Assembly: GCF_000721705.1 (NCBI RefSeq)
Contig: NZ_JOJL01000014.1
Span: forward strand, 62,001 to 126,000
Direction of reading: 5' to 3'
Origin: Actinoplanes subtropicus
GTDB lineage: Bacteria; Actinomycetota; Actinomycetes; Mycobacteriales; Micromonosporaceae
Length of the DNA stretch: 64,000 bases
Each line of letters opens with the position of its first letter. Position 1 is the first letter of the stretch. The notes beneath the pieces were generated by a model. That model ran no database searches. It was not told the origin of the DNA and was given only the letters and a program-made list of their open reading frames with translations. Below are positions 1 to 7,957 of this stretch, piece by piece. A program made the translations under genes and the position numbers.

Positions 1-1089
1 GCGGACGAGCCGACCACCGCTCTCGACGTGACCGTGCAGGCGCAGATCCTCGACCTGCTCGACGAGGTGCGCGAGACCACCGGCACCGCGCTGCTGCTGA
101 TCAGCCACGACCTCGGCGTCGTCGCCGGGTCCACCGACCGGGTCGTGGTCATGCGCCGCGGCATCGCGGTCGAACAGGGCGAGACCGCCGCCGTGCTCGG
201 TGCGCCCGCCGACGCGTACACCCGGGAATTGCTCCAAGCCGCGCCCCACCCGACACCGCCCCGCCAGATCGCCGGGGAGCCGCTACTGCGGCTCTGCGGC
301 GTCCGGAAACACTTCAAACAACGCCGCAGGGAACCGGTCAAGGCCGTCGACGACGTGTCGGTCGACGTGCGGTCCGGGGAGACGCTCGGCATCGTCGGCG
401 AGTCCGGCACCGGCAAGACCACCCTCGCCCGGCTGATGACCGGGCTGCTCACGCCCTCGGCCGGCACGATCACCCTGGACGGGGTGGACATCGCCCGGCG
501 GCGCGGCGGCTCGGTGCAGATGGTGTTCCAGGACCCGTTGTCGTCGCTCAACCCGCGACGGACCATCGGCGAGAGCATCGCGGATCCGTTGCGCCTTTCC
601 GGCGTACGCGATCCGCGCCCGCGCGTCGAGGACCTGCTCGAGCGGGTCGGCCTGGCCCACCGCGAGTACGACCGCTACCCGCACCAACTCTCCGGCGGCA
701 TGCGGCAACGCGTCGGCATCGCCCGCGCCCTGGCTCCGCACCCGCGGCTGATCATCTGCGACGAGCCGGTCTCGTCGCTCGACGTGACCACCCAGGCGCA
801 GGTGCTGGCCCTGCTCGAGGACCTCCGCGAGGAGCTGGGCCTGACCATGGTCTTCGTCTCGCACGACCTCGCGGTGCTCCGGCAGATCGCCGACCGGGTG
901 GCCGTGCTCGCCGACGGCCGGATCGTCGAGATCGGTGACACCGCCCAGGTGTACGCGGCGCCCCAGCACCCGTACACGAAGGAGTTGCTCGCCGCGGTGC
1001 CGGTCGCCGATCCCGCCGAGGCGCGACGGCTGCGCGCCCTGCGGCGCTCGCTCGACCCCCAACCCGAGACAACCTCGCCACAAAGGTGA
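1..1089 (+). CDS. Dual-ATPase peptide/nickel-type ABC transporter ATP-binding protein, 5' end outside the window
   Basis: This is the C-terminal part of a cytoplasmic ATPase that powers an Opp/Dpp-type importer. The reading frame is open from base 1 and begins inside a first Walker B (DEPTTALDV), so a first nucleotide-binding domain lies mostly upstream of the window. A complete second domain follows, with Walker A (GESGTGKTT), the signature LSGGMRQRVGIARAL and Walker B (LIICDEPVSSLD). Two ATPase domains on one chain is the DppD-DppF fusion layout common in actinomycetes. The C-terminal segment with QHPYTKELL is typical of oligopeptide/nickel ATPases. Substrate cannot be assigned; the permease and binding-protein genes would lie to the left. 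No link to the antibiotic genes is seen. Confidence 0.93.
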   Translation, partial: ADEPTTALDVTVQAQILDLLDEVRETTGTALLLISHDLGVVAGSTDRVVVMRRGIAVEQGETAAVLGAPADAYTRELLQAAPHPTPPRQIAGEPLLRLCGVRKHFKQRRREPVKAVDDVSVDVRSGETLGIVGESGTGKTTLARLMTGLLTPSAGTITLDGVDIARRRGGSVQMVFQDPLSSLNPRRTIGESIADPLRLSGVRDPRPRVEDLLERVGLAHREYDRYPHQLSGGMRQRVGIARALAPHPRLIICDEPVSSLDVTTQAQVLALLEDLREELGLTMVFVSHDLAVLRQIADRVAVLADGRIVEIGDTAQVYAAPQHPYTKELLAAVPVADPAEARRLRALRRSLDPQPETTSPQR

Positions 1090-1282
1090 ATCGGCGTTCT
1101 CGTCCTCGCGTGTGCTGAGCATCATGCCGGCTCCGTCCGGCTGGTGCCACCCGCGGGCACCCCGCCGCCAGGGCACAGCGGCAACTCGGCGCGAACCCGT
1201 TTACCGCCCTCGTGCGACGCGGACGGCTCAGTGGCCGACGGCCTTGCGAATGCTGTCGGCCACTGCAGTCCGGGACCGTCGC

Positions 1283-1747
1283 TCAGGCGTCGGGGCGTGT
1301 CACTTCTCCCCGCCACGAGCCGGAGGCATCGCCGCGGCTCTCGATGAACTCCTTGAATCGCCTGGCGTCGGCCTTCACCTGGTGGCTGTCGACGCCGACG
1401 GCGCTGCCGACCTTCTCGGCCAGGCCCTCGGGTTCCCAGTCGAGCTGAATGGTCACCCGGGTCTGGTTGTCGCCGAGGCGGTGGAACGTGACCACGCCGG
1501 CGTGCCTGGTGTCACCGCCAGTGCTCTTCCACGCGACCCGCTCTTCGGGATGTTGTTCGGTGATCTCCGCATCGAACTCGCGGGTCTGCCCGGCGACCTC
1601 AGTCACCCAGTGGGTGTGGGTAGGGTCGGTCTGGGTGATCGACTCGACTCCGTCCATGAACTGCGGAAAGTCCTCGAACTGGGTCCATTGGTCGTACGCC
1701 GTCCTGATCGGCACGTTCACGTCGACGGATTCGGTCACGCTGGTCAC
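1283..1747 (-). CDS. SRPBCC (START-like) family protein
   Basis: A 154-residue single-domain protein of the SRPBCC/polyketide-cyclase-like fold. It shows the characteristic early pattern of a tyrosine-tryptophan-rich segment (YDQWTQFEDFPQFMDGV) followed by alternating beta strands and a long C-terminal helix (residues about 115-140). Such proteins bind hydrophobic ligands or act as stress-associated proteins; no function can be given. The start is GTG, preceded by a clear GAGGAG ribosome site. It converges with the ABC ATPase gene and lies downstream of decayed MFS sequence, whose broken frame runs into it. It is probably a housekeeping or stress gene and not part of the cluster. Confidence 0.8.
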   Translation of the reverse strand: MTSVTESVDVNVPIRTAYDQWTQFEDFPQFMDGVESITQTDPTHTHWVTEVAGQTREFDAEITEQHPEERVAWKSTGGDTRHAGVVTFHRLGDNQTRVTIQLDWEPEGLAEKVGSAVGVDSHQVKADARRFKEFIESRGDASGSWRGEVTRPDA

Positions 1748-1849
1748 GACTGTCTCTCCTCACCTTGGACGTGAAGGTGGGATACCCGGCGTCGGACGGT
1801 TCAATCAGTTGCGTCGTTATGTGCGTCGTTTTATCTTCCAACCGCTCGC

Positions 1850-2770
1850 CCGGCACCGGCCGAGCTGATCCGGACCGCCAGCCGATGATCGCGACCGCGA
1901 GCAGCGACACGCCGAAGACGGCGAAACAGATCGTGTAGGCGGCCGGTGCCGGCCAGGTTCGTGCCGAGCGTGCCGCCGACCGTACGCATGATGGTGTTGA
2001 CGCCGGCGGCAACCCCGGCCTGGTCGGCGGGCACGGACCGCACGGTGCGCACGGCCACGGCCGCGAATGCCAGGCCGATGCCGGCGCCCTCCACCAGCAG
2101 GGCCAGCAGCAGGCTGACCGGGCTGCCGTGGGCCGCTGCCATCCAGCCGTAGGAGACGGCCGCCGCGAGGCCGCCCAGGAACAGCGGGGAACGCGGCCCG
2201 GACGCCTCGGCGATCCGGCCCACCAACGGGGTCACGGCGAACGTCCCCGCGGCGGTCGGCAACAGGTAGAGCCCGACCGCGGCGGCCGGCGCCCCGAACC
2301 CGGCCCCCGTCCGCGGGTCCTGCTGGACCAGCAGCGGGACGATCATCCAGGCGGCGAACATCCCGAAGCCGAGCAGTAGCGTCGCCAGGTTCGTGTCCCG
2401 CACCTCCGGCCGCCACAGGGTGCGCAGGCCGACCATCGGACGGGCGGTGCGCAGCTCCCGCACCACCTATCCGGCGGCGGCCAGGAGCGTGAGCCCGAGC
2501 AGCCCCAGCACCACCACCGGCCGGCCCGCCGGGATCTCCGTGACGGCCAGCAGCAACGTCGTCAACCAGGTGGCGAGCAGGACGCCGGGCACGCTGACCC
2601 GCCCGGCGCAGGTGCGGCCGGTCTCCGGCGCGAATGCCAGGGTGGCCCCGGCCGCCGCCAGCGCCAGCCCCGCCGCCAGCGCCAGCCCCGCCGCCAGCGC
2701 CAGCCCCGCCGGCAGCCAGAACAGCCAGTGGTACGACAGCGGCCCGATCACCGGGCCGGCGAGCGGCGTG
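1850..2770 (-). pseudogene. Decayed MFS (DHA2-type) multidrug transporter remnant
   Basis: Several reading frames on the minus strand together give the interior and C-terminal half of a 14-TM drug:H+ antiporter. It begins near [18 protein letters not shown] and continues through several hydrophobic helices. The frame is cut by an in-frame TAG at 2467-2469. It shifts again near 1940, because the last helix (FAVFGVSLLAVAIIGWR) lies in another frame that then runs on without a stop into the neighbouring SRPBCC gene. The N-terminal helices are missing and the 5' end abuts a truncated ABC ATPase, suggesting a deletion junction. With at least two disabling changes plus truncation, a working transporter is unlikely. 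Sequencing error could explain one break but not all. Confidence 0.75.
2654..2707. repeat. Three tandem 18-bp repeats
   Basis: The unit GCCGCCAGCGCCAGCCCC occurs three times in perfect head-to-tail array. In the MFS remnant frame it encodes a repeated LALAAG in a hydrophobic helix. The expansion sits inside a pseudogene and looks like slippage in unconstrained sequence. Confidence 0.9.
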
Positions 2771-3053
2771 GGCGTACTGCTGGAAGACGATCCTGCGGTC
2801 GAGGCCCGGGCCGGTGATGGGCCGTCCGTCCAGCAGCAGGGTGCCCTCGGTCGGCCGGTCGAGGCCGCCGAGCAGGTTTGAGCGCCGTGGACTTCCCGCA
2901 CCCGCTCGGGCCGACGAGGACCAGGAACTCGCCGTCGCGGACCTCCAGGTCGAAGTCCTTCAGCGCGGTGTACCCGCCGGCGGCAGCACCGCCGGCGGGA
3001 AACACCTTGGTCGCGCCGCGCGCGCTGACCTTGACGCGGTGGGTGTCAGACAC
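2771..3053 (-). pseudogene. Truncated, frameshifted sulfonate/taurine-type ABC ATPase (SsuB/TauB-like)
   Basis: The N-terminal about 60 residues of a nitrate/sulfonate/taurine importer ATPase are present, including Walker A ([11 protein letters not shown]). A one-base frameshift follows near 2880. In the shifted frame the expected continuation is readable ([21 protein letters not shown], then the Q-loop FQQYAHA) before the sequence jumps into MFS interior sequence. The GTG start overlaps the stop of the dioxygenase gene by eight bases, so the two were once co-translated as a sulfonate uptake and oxidation operon. The signature motif, Walker B and everything after them are gone, so the protein cannot be functional. 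Confidence 0.75.
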
Positions 3054-3996
3054 CGGAGACCGCGGGTTCGCGCTGGGCCCGGAACTCGACGCCGGAGATC
3101 AGTTCGGAGGTGAAGCCGTCCGGGCCGACCGGGCGGTCACCGATCAGGGTGACCCGATGCAGTGTGCGCTCGACGTCGAGGTGTTCGAGGTCCTCCGGGG
3201 CCAGGTGGGCGGTGGCCCGGTTGTCCCAGAAGGCGATGTCGCCCGGCTGCCAGCGGAACCGCACCGTGTACGCGGGCCGGGCGATCTGTCCGAAGAACAG
3301 GTCGAGGATCTGCCGGCTCTCCGCGGCGGACAGGCCGAGGATCTTCTTGGTGAATCCCGGGTTGACGAACAGCGCGCGCTCCCCGGTCTCCGGATGCACC
3401 CGCACCACCGGATGGACGGCCACGAGCAGGTTCTTGTTGATGCGCTCGGCGTAGCGGCCGCTTTCGTCGGCCTCGCTGCCGGCCAGGAAGCGATGCTCGG
3501 CGCGCAGGCCGTCGGCTAGGGCGCGCAGCGGCTCGGACAGCCCTTCGTACGCGGCGACGAGGTTGCTCCAGGCGGTGTCGCCGCCGAAGGCGGGCACCGT
3601 CTCGGCGCGCAGGATGGACGCGGCGGGCGGGTTGACCGCCGCGGTGACGTCGGTGTGCCAGCCCGAGTAGTAGGAATACTGGCGGCGGGTCTGCTGCTTG
3701 CGGTCGAGTCCGTACAGCTTTTCGTAGCGGCGCGGGTCGATGGTCAGGATCTCCGGGTGTTCCTCCGGCGGGGCGTCCTCGTGCGGGTGGGCGTGGGTGA
3801 GCTCGCCGAACTGGCGGGCGAAGGCGATCTGGCGGCCGTGGTCGAGGTGCTGGCCACGGAAGAAGACCACCTTGTGGGCGAGCAGCGCGGCCCGGATCGC
3901 GGCGACGTCCTCTTCGGACAGCGGCGCGGACAGGTCGACGCCGGTGATCTCGGCGCCGATGTGACCGGCGACCCGGTCGATGCGGACGGTGGACAT
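3046..3996 (-). CDS. TauD/TfdA-family Fe(II)/2-oxoglutarate dioxygenase (taurine/alkylsulfonate dioxygenase-like)
   Basis: A 316-residue cytoplasmic oxygenase expected to hydroxylate the carbon next to a sulfonate (taurine or a related alkylsulfonate), releasing sulfite. The iron facial triad is visible: HxD in GWHTDVT and a distal His in RTLHRVT. The flanking NPPAAS and WDNRATAH segments are typical of TauD. The ATG at 3996 follows a strong AGGGAGG ribosome site; the frame extends further upstream but without better support. It overlaps a wrecked sulfonate ABC ATPase downstream and is divergent from a flavoprotein-ferredoxin pair. The promoter box at 4130-4156 resembles one before the carbonic anhydrase gene, suggesting common control, perhaps by sulfur limitation. 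The substrate is inferred from family and context. Confidence 0.88.
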   Translation of the reverse strand: MSTVRIDRVAGHIGAEITGVDLSAPLSEEDVAAIRAALLAHKVVFFRGQHLDHGRQIAFARQFGELTHAHPHEDAPPEEHPEILTIDPRRYEKLYGLDRKQQTRRQYSYYSGWHTDVTAAVNPPAASILRAETVPAFGGDTAWSNLVAAYEGLSEPLRALADGLRAEHRFLAGSEADESGRYAERINKNLLVAVHPVVRVHPETGERALFVNPGFTKKILGLSAAESRQILDLFFGQIARPAYTVRFRWQPGDIAFWDNRATAHLAPEDLEHLDVERTLHRVTLIGDRPVGPDGFTSELISGVEFRAQREPAVSGV

Positions 3997-4129
3997 GGCG
4001 TTGCCTCCCTGGAAGGGCTGACGGCGGTGATGGGCCCGCGCGGCCACGCCGAGCACACCGGTGTGCACGGCGGGTGTTGCGGGAGAAAGAGAGCGCTCAG
4101 CGACAGGCGGCGCAGGTCATAGCGCACAT

Positions 4130-4156
4130 CAAATATCCCTAACTCCTATATGTCAA
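4130..4156 (-). promoter_or_regulatory. Putative promoter/operator of the dioxygenase gene, matching one at 7341-7368
   Basis: Read on the minus strand, this AT-rich island gives TTGACA and TATTTG separated by 15 bases. The spacer carries the string TATAGG followed by TTAGG. A closely similar arrangement (CTATAGG, then TTAGG, then TATATT) lies in the other divergent region of this locus. The shared box inside the spacer is a candidate operator. It is not verified. Confidence 0.5.
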
Positions 4157-4279
4157 GTATGGATTTGGGACGCGGATCGCCCTAGCCTCACAAGGGTGAA
4201 CGCCCCACTGCCCGACCGCCGCGCCGAGCGGCTCGGCCCGCCGCACAGTGACCGCTGCCACCGGAACCCTGGAGGATCT

Positions 4280-5875
4280 GTGATCGACATCCTGGACCTG
4301 ACCGCCGACGTGCTGGTGGCCGGCGGAGGGCCGGCCGGCGCCTGGGCCGCGCTCAAGGCCGCCCAGGCCGGCGCCGACGTCATCCTGGTCGACAAGGGAT
4401 ATCTCGGAACCAGCGGCGCCACCGCCTCCGCCGGCACCGGCGTCTGGTACGTCGAACCCGAGACCGAGGCCCGCGAGGCAGCCATGGCCAGCCGGGAGAA
4501 CCTCAACGGCCACCTGTCCGACCGGCGCTGGATGGCCCGCGTCCTCGACCAGACCTACGCCAACATCAACGAGCTGGCGACAGCCGGCCGGTACCCGTTC
4601 CCCATCCTGGACGACGGCTCCGAATTGCGCCGTGGCGTCCAGGGACCGGAATACATGCGCCGGATGCGCGCCTGGCTCAAGCGGGCCGGCGTGCGCATCC
4701 TCGACCACAGCCCGGTCCTGGAACTGCTCACCGATCCGGCCGGTGCGGTCGCGGGCGTGGCCGGGCACCGGCGGCAGCTCGACCAGCCCTACCGGGTGCG
4801 GGCCGGCGCCGTGGTGCTCGCCACCGGCGGCTGCGCCTTCCTCTCCCGGGCGCTGGGGTGCGACGTCAACACCGGCGACGGTGCGTTGTTCGCGGCCGAG
4901 GTCGGCGCGGCCTTCTCCGGTATGGAGTTCTCCAACGCGTACGCCATCGCCCCGGAGTTCTCCACCGTGACCAAGACCGCCTACTACAACTACGCCACCT
5001 TCTACCGCGAGGACGGAACCGTCCTCGAGGGCGCGGGCAGTCAGCGCGGCCGCTCCGTCATCGCCCGCGCGCTGCTGACCGGGCGCGTCTTCGCCCGGCT
5101 CGACCTCGCCGGCGAGACCGTGCGGGCGGCCATGCGGCTCGGCCAGCCCAACTTCTTCCTGCCCTTCGACCGGATGCGGATCGACCCGTTCACCGACCGG
5201 TTCCCCATCACCCTGCTGCTCGAGGGCACCGTCCGGGGCACCGGCGGCGTCCGGGTGGCCGACGAGGACTGCTCGACCGGCGTGGCCGGCCTCTACGTGG
5301 CCGGCGACGCCGCCACCCGCGAGCTGATCTGCGGCGGCTTCACCGGCGGCGGCTCGCACAACTCCGCCTGGGCCATGTCGTCGGGCACCTGGGCGGGCAC
5401 CGCCGCCGCCCGGCACGCGCGGGCCCTGGGGCCGGCGGCGAAGCGGCGCCGGCTGATCGCCACCGGCCAGGCGGGACTGCGCCCCACCGGCGCGCAGCTG
5501 GGCACCCACCACGACGTCGTGCGGGCGGTCCAGGCCGAGACCCATCCGTACGAGAAGAACTACCTGCGCCACGGCGACGTGCTGGCCGAGGCGCTCGCCA
5601 CCCTCGACGAGCTCTGGACGTACACCAGCGCCCACACCCGGGGCCCGGATCCGGTCGGCGGCCGGCAGGCGGCCGCCATGGTGGCGCACGCTCGCTGGAT
5701 GTACACCGCCGCCCTGGCCCGCACCGAGTCCCGCGGCATGCACAAACGCCTCGACTACCCGGACACCGATCCGACCCGCCGGCACCGACTCCTGGTGGGC
5801 GGCCTCGACGAACTGTGGACCAAGGCCGACCCGGTCCGCCCGCACACCCCGCTCGACCTGGCGGTGGCTTCGTGA
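4280..5875 (+). CDS. Fumarate-reductase/APS-reductase-like FAD flavoprotein
   Basis: A 531-residue FAD-dependent oxidoreductase of the succinate dehydrogenase/fumarate reductase flavoprotein superfamily. An N-terminal Rossmann FAD motif is present (VLVAGGGPAGAWAALKAA). The superfamily end-of-FAD-domain motif appears near residue 335 (GLYVAGDAATRE, then GGFTGGGSHNSAW). The GTG at 4280 follows GGAGGATCT, which is why it is preferred to upstream in-frame codons. It overlaps the ferredoxin gene by GTGA, so the two probably form an electron-transfer complex resembling AprAB in architecture. In this neighbourhood (TauD, SsuD-like enzyme) the substrate is probably an organosulfur compound or sulfite, but this is inference. 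A long antisense open frame here is a GC shadow. Confidence 0.85.
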   Translation: MIDILDLTADVLVAGGGPAGAWAALKAAQAGADVILVDKGYLGTSGATASAGTGVWYVEPETEAREAAMASRENLNGHLSDRRWMARVLDQTYANINELATAGRYPFPILDDGSELRRGVQGPEYMRRMRAWLKRAGVRILDHSPVLELLTDPAGAVAGVAGHRRQLDQPYRVRAGAVVLATGGCAFLSRALGCDVNTGDGALFAAEVGAAFSGMEFSNAYAIAPEFSTVTKTAYYNYATFYREDGTVLEGAGSQRGRSVIARALLTGRVFARLDLAGETVRAAMRLGQPNFFLPFDRMRIDPFTDRFPITLLLEGTVRGTGGVRVADEDCSTGVAGLYVAGDAATRELICGGFTGGGSHNSAWAMSSGTWAGTAAARHARALGPAAKRRRLIATGQAGLRPTGAQLGTHHDVVRAVQAETHPYEKNYLRHGDVLAEALATLDELWTYTSAHTRGPDPVGGRQAAAMVAHARWMYTAALARTESRGMHKRLDYPDTDPTRRHRLLVGGLDELWTKADPVRPHTPLDLAVAS

Positions 5876-6276
5876 TCGAACTGGTCAGCAAGGACCGGTG
5901 CGTCACCTGCGACCGGTGCGTCGAGGCCTGCCCCACCAACGTCTTCGACCGCGGCGCCGACGGCATCCCCGTGATCGCCCGGCAGTCCGACTGCCAGACC
6001 TGCTTCATGTGCGAGGCGTACTGCCCCACCGACGCCCTCTTCGTAGCACCCACCGTGACCCCGCTACCGACCGGCGATCCGCTGCGCAACGAGGACCACC
6101 TCGTCGCCACCGGACTTCTCGGCAGCTACCGCACCGGCCTCGGCTGGGGCCACGGCCGCACACCCGGATCCCGCCTCGCCGTCGGACCCGACCTCACACC
6201 CCACAAGGAGAGCTCTCATCAGGCCGCCAGTAACGGCAGGAGCTGTTCGCCCTGCCGCCTGATCTCCGGTAGGTAG
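5872..6276 (+). CDS. Two-cluster 4Fe-4S ferredoxin, partner of the flavoprotein
   Basis: A 134-residue protein with two CxxCxxCxxxCP motifs (CVTCDRCVEACP and CQTCFMCEAYCP), diagnostic of 2[4Fe-4S] ferredoxins. The GTG start overlaps the flavoprotein stop by four bases. The first about 75 residues form the cluster-binding fold. The remaining tail is low-complexity and its last 58 bases overlap the convergent LLM monooxygenase gene, so the native product may be longer than usual for the family. It is predicted to pass electrons to or from the flavoprotein. Confidence 0.85.
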   Translation: MIELVSKDRCVTCDRCVEACPTNVFDRGADGIPVIARQSDCQTCFMCEAYCPTDALFVAPTVTPLPTGDPLRNEDHLVATGLLGSYRTGLGWGHGRTPGSRLAVGPDLTPHKESSHQAASNGRSCSPCRLISGR

Positions 6277-7271
6277 GGCGTGTCCGACAGGACGAAATGC
6301 GTGACGCCGAGGCTGCGGTACTTACGCAGGGCGAGGGCCACGTCCTCGGCCGAACCGACCAGCCAGGTGCTGCCCGCCCCGCCACCGCCGAACCGCCCCG
6401 GCACGGTGTAGAGGTTGTCGTCGAGCACCTCGCCGCGCTCGGCCAGGTCGAGCAGGCGCCGCTGGCCGACGGCGGCGTTCCAGCGCGGGTCGCGATCGGC
6501 CGCCTGGGCGCCGCCGGCCATCCGGGCCACGCGCGCCTCGGCGTTCGCCCACGCCTGACCGGTGGTGTCCCGCACCACGGTCGTCACCCGCAGGCCGAAC
6601 TCCAGCGGCGGCAGGTCGCGGTCCAGCTCGGCGGAGAGCCGGCGGAGCCGGTCGATCCGTTCGGCGATGTCGTCCAGCGGTTCACCCCAGAACAGCTGCA
6701 CGTCCGCCTCGGTGGCCGCGACCCGCTCGGCCGCCTCGGACGCGCCGCCGAAGTAGAGAAGCGGCTGCCGGACCAGGGGACGCGGCACGACCGTCGAGCC
6801 GTTCACCCGGAAATGCTCGCCGTGGAAGGTGACATGCTCCTCGGTCCACAGCCGGCGCACGAGACGCATGAACTCCTTGGTCCGCGCGTACCGCTGGGCC
6901 GGATCGCTCTGCCCGTCCCCGTACGCGGCCAAGTCGTCTGTGCCCGACACGATGTTGACCAGTACCCGGCCGCCGGAGAGGTGGTCGAGGGTCGCCGCGG
7001 CAGCGGCGAACTGGGCCGGCCGCCAGTAGCCCGGCCGCACGGCGACGAGCGGGCGGAACGTGGTGGTGCGCGCGGCGAGTGCCGTCGCGAGGGTGAACGT
7101 GTCGGGACGGCCCCACCCCGTACCGATCAGGGCCCCACCCCAGCCGTACGTTTCGAGAGCCAGCGCCTGCCGGGTCAACGTCGCCAAGCTGTTGTGCCCG
7201 GCCACCGCATCGTCGCCGCGGTGGCCCGGCTCGGCCTGGTTCGGCACGTACCAGAAATGCTCCGCACTCAC
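6219..7271 (-). CDS. LLM-class FMN-dependent alkanesulfonate monooxygenase (SsuD-like)
   Basis: A 350-residue TIM-barrel monooxygenase expected to use FMNH2 and O2 to cleave the C-S bond of alkanesulfonates, releasing sulfite and an aldehyde. SsuD-type features are the N-terminal FWYVPNQ segment, GTGWGRPDTFTLATALA, RPGYWRPAQFAAAAATLD, LSGGRVLVNIVSG (FMN phosphate region) and YFGGASEAA. The GTG at 7271 follows AGAAGGGA and gives a normal length; an earlier in-frame start would add about 140 unrelated residues. It converges on and slightly overlaps the ferredoxin gene. The expected flavin reductase partner is not in the window. Dimethylsulfone-type substrates are an alternative. Confidence 0.88.
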   Translation of the reverse strand: MSAEHFWYVPNQAEPGHRGDDAVAGHNSLATLTRQALALETYGWGGALIGTGWGRPDTFTLATALAARTTTFRPLVAVRPGYWRPAQFAAAAATLDHLSGGRVLVNIVSGTDDLAAYGDGQSDPAQRYARTKEFMRLVRRLWTEEHVTFHGEHFRVNGSTVVPRPLVRQPLLYFGGASEAAERVAATEADVQLFWGEPLDDIAERIDRLRRLSAELDRDLPPLEFGLRVTTVVRDTTGQAWANAEARVARMAGGAQAADRDPRWNAAVGQRRLLDLAERGEVLDDNLYTVPGRFGGGGAGSTWLVGSAEDVALALRKYRSLGVTHFVLSDTPYLPEIRRQGEQLLPLLAA

Positions 7272-7340
7272 ACCCCGGGTCCCTTCTGGGTGGTGAGGTG
7301 CCGCCGAGCTGCGCAACGGCACAAGTCCCCATAAGTCTAG

Positions 7341-7368
7341 TTGGTCTATAGGTTTAGGAGTATATTCC
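7341..7368 (+). promoter_or_regulatory. Putative promoter/operator of the carbonic anhydrase gene
   Basis: TTGGTC and TATTCC are spaced 16 bases apart on the plus strand, about 60 bases before the carbonic anhydrase start. The spacer holds CTATAGG and TTTAGGAG, matching the box at 4130-4156 with a one-base length difference. The region is divergent with the LLM monooxygenase gene and could serve both. Assignment is by eye. Confidence 0.5.
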
Positions 7369-7427
7369 GATCGGAGATCCGTCCATCCCGGCCCCGCAGC
7401 GTGGGAACGGGCCGAAGGGAGTGCACG

Positions 7428-7922
7428 ATGACCGCCACCGACGACCTGCTCGCCAACGCCGAGCGCTACGCCGCCGCCTTCGACAAGGGCGACCTGGCCC
7501 TGCCGCCGGCCAGACACGTCGCCGTGGTCGCCTGCATGGACGCCCGGCTGAACCCGTACGGCCTGCTCGGTCTCGCCGAAGGCGACGCCCACGTGATCCG
7601 CAACGCCGGCGGCGTGATCACCGCCGACGAGCTCCGCAGCCTCGCGATCAGCCAGCGCCTGCTCGGCACCACCGAGATCATCCTGATCCACCACACCGAC
7701 TGCGGCATGCTCACCTTCACCGACGACGAATTCCGCGGCAGCATCGAGCGCGAGGTGGGCATCAAGCCGCCATGGACCGCCGAGGCCTTCACCGACCTCG
7801 ACCAGGACGTCCGCCAGTCGCTCAGGCGAATTCTCGCGGACCCGTTCATCCCGGTGAAGGATTCGGTGCGCGGCTTCGTCTACGACGTCACCACGGGCAA
7901 GCTGGCCGAGGTCACGATCTGA
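7428..7922 (+). CDS. Beta-class carbonic anhydrase
   Basis: A 164-residue zinc enzyme interconverting CO2 and bicarbonate. The zinc ligands and active-site pair are visible: Cys-x-Asp-x-Arg (ACMDARLNP) and His-x2-Cys (HHTDCGM), with the NAGG motif between. The length matches the short beta-CA clade found in mycobacteria and streptomycetes. The ATG follows GAAGGGAG. It is divergent from the SsuD-like gene and shares its apparent promoter box with the dioxygenase, so it probably belongs to the same organosulfur regulon. Confidence 0.9.
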   Translation: MTATDDLLANAERYAAAFDKGDLALPPARHVAVVACMDARLNPYGLLGLAEGDAHVIRNAGGVITADELRSLAISQRLLGTTEIILIHHTDCGMLTFTDDEFRGSIEREVGIKPPWTAEAFTDLDQDVRQSLRRILADPFIPVKDSVRGFVYDVTTGKLAEVTI

Positions 7923-7957
7923 GCCTGGTCAGAGACTTCACGCGCGCGCGGGCCCGG

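Noticed and set aside
2654..2707. CRISPR-like or regulatory direct repeat
   Set aside because: Contiguous 18-bp units with no spacers, in phase with a hydrophobic helix of a dead transporter.
4089..4098. Second GAGAGCGCTC LacI-like site near the dioxygenase gene
   Set aside because: Only the 8-bp core is palindromic and the context is sulfur rather than carbohydrate; chance is likely in high-GC DNA.
4139..5845. A 568-codon open frame antisense to the flavoprotein
   Set aside because: It is a GC-driven shadow with Gly/Arg/His-rich, domain-free translation; the sense strand has FAD motifs and a ribosome site.
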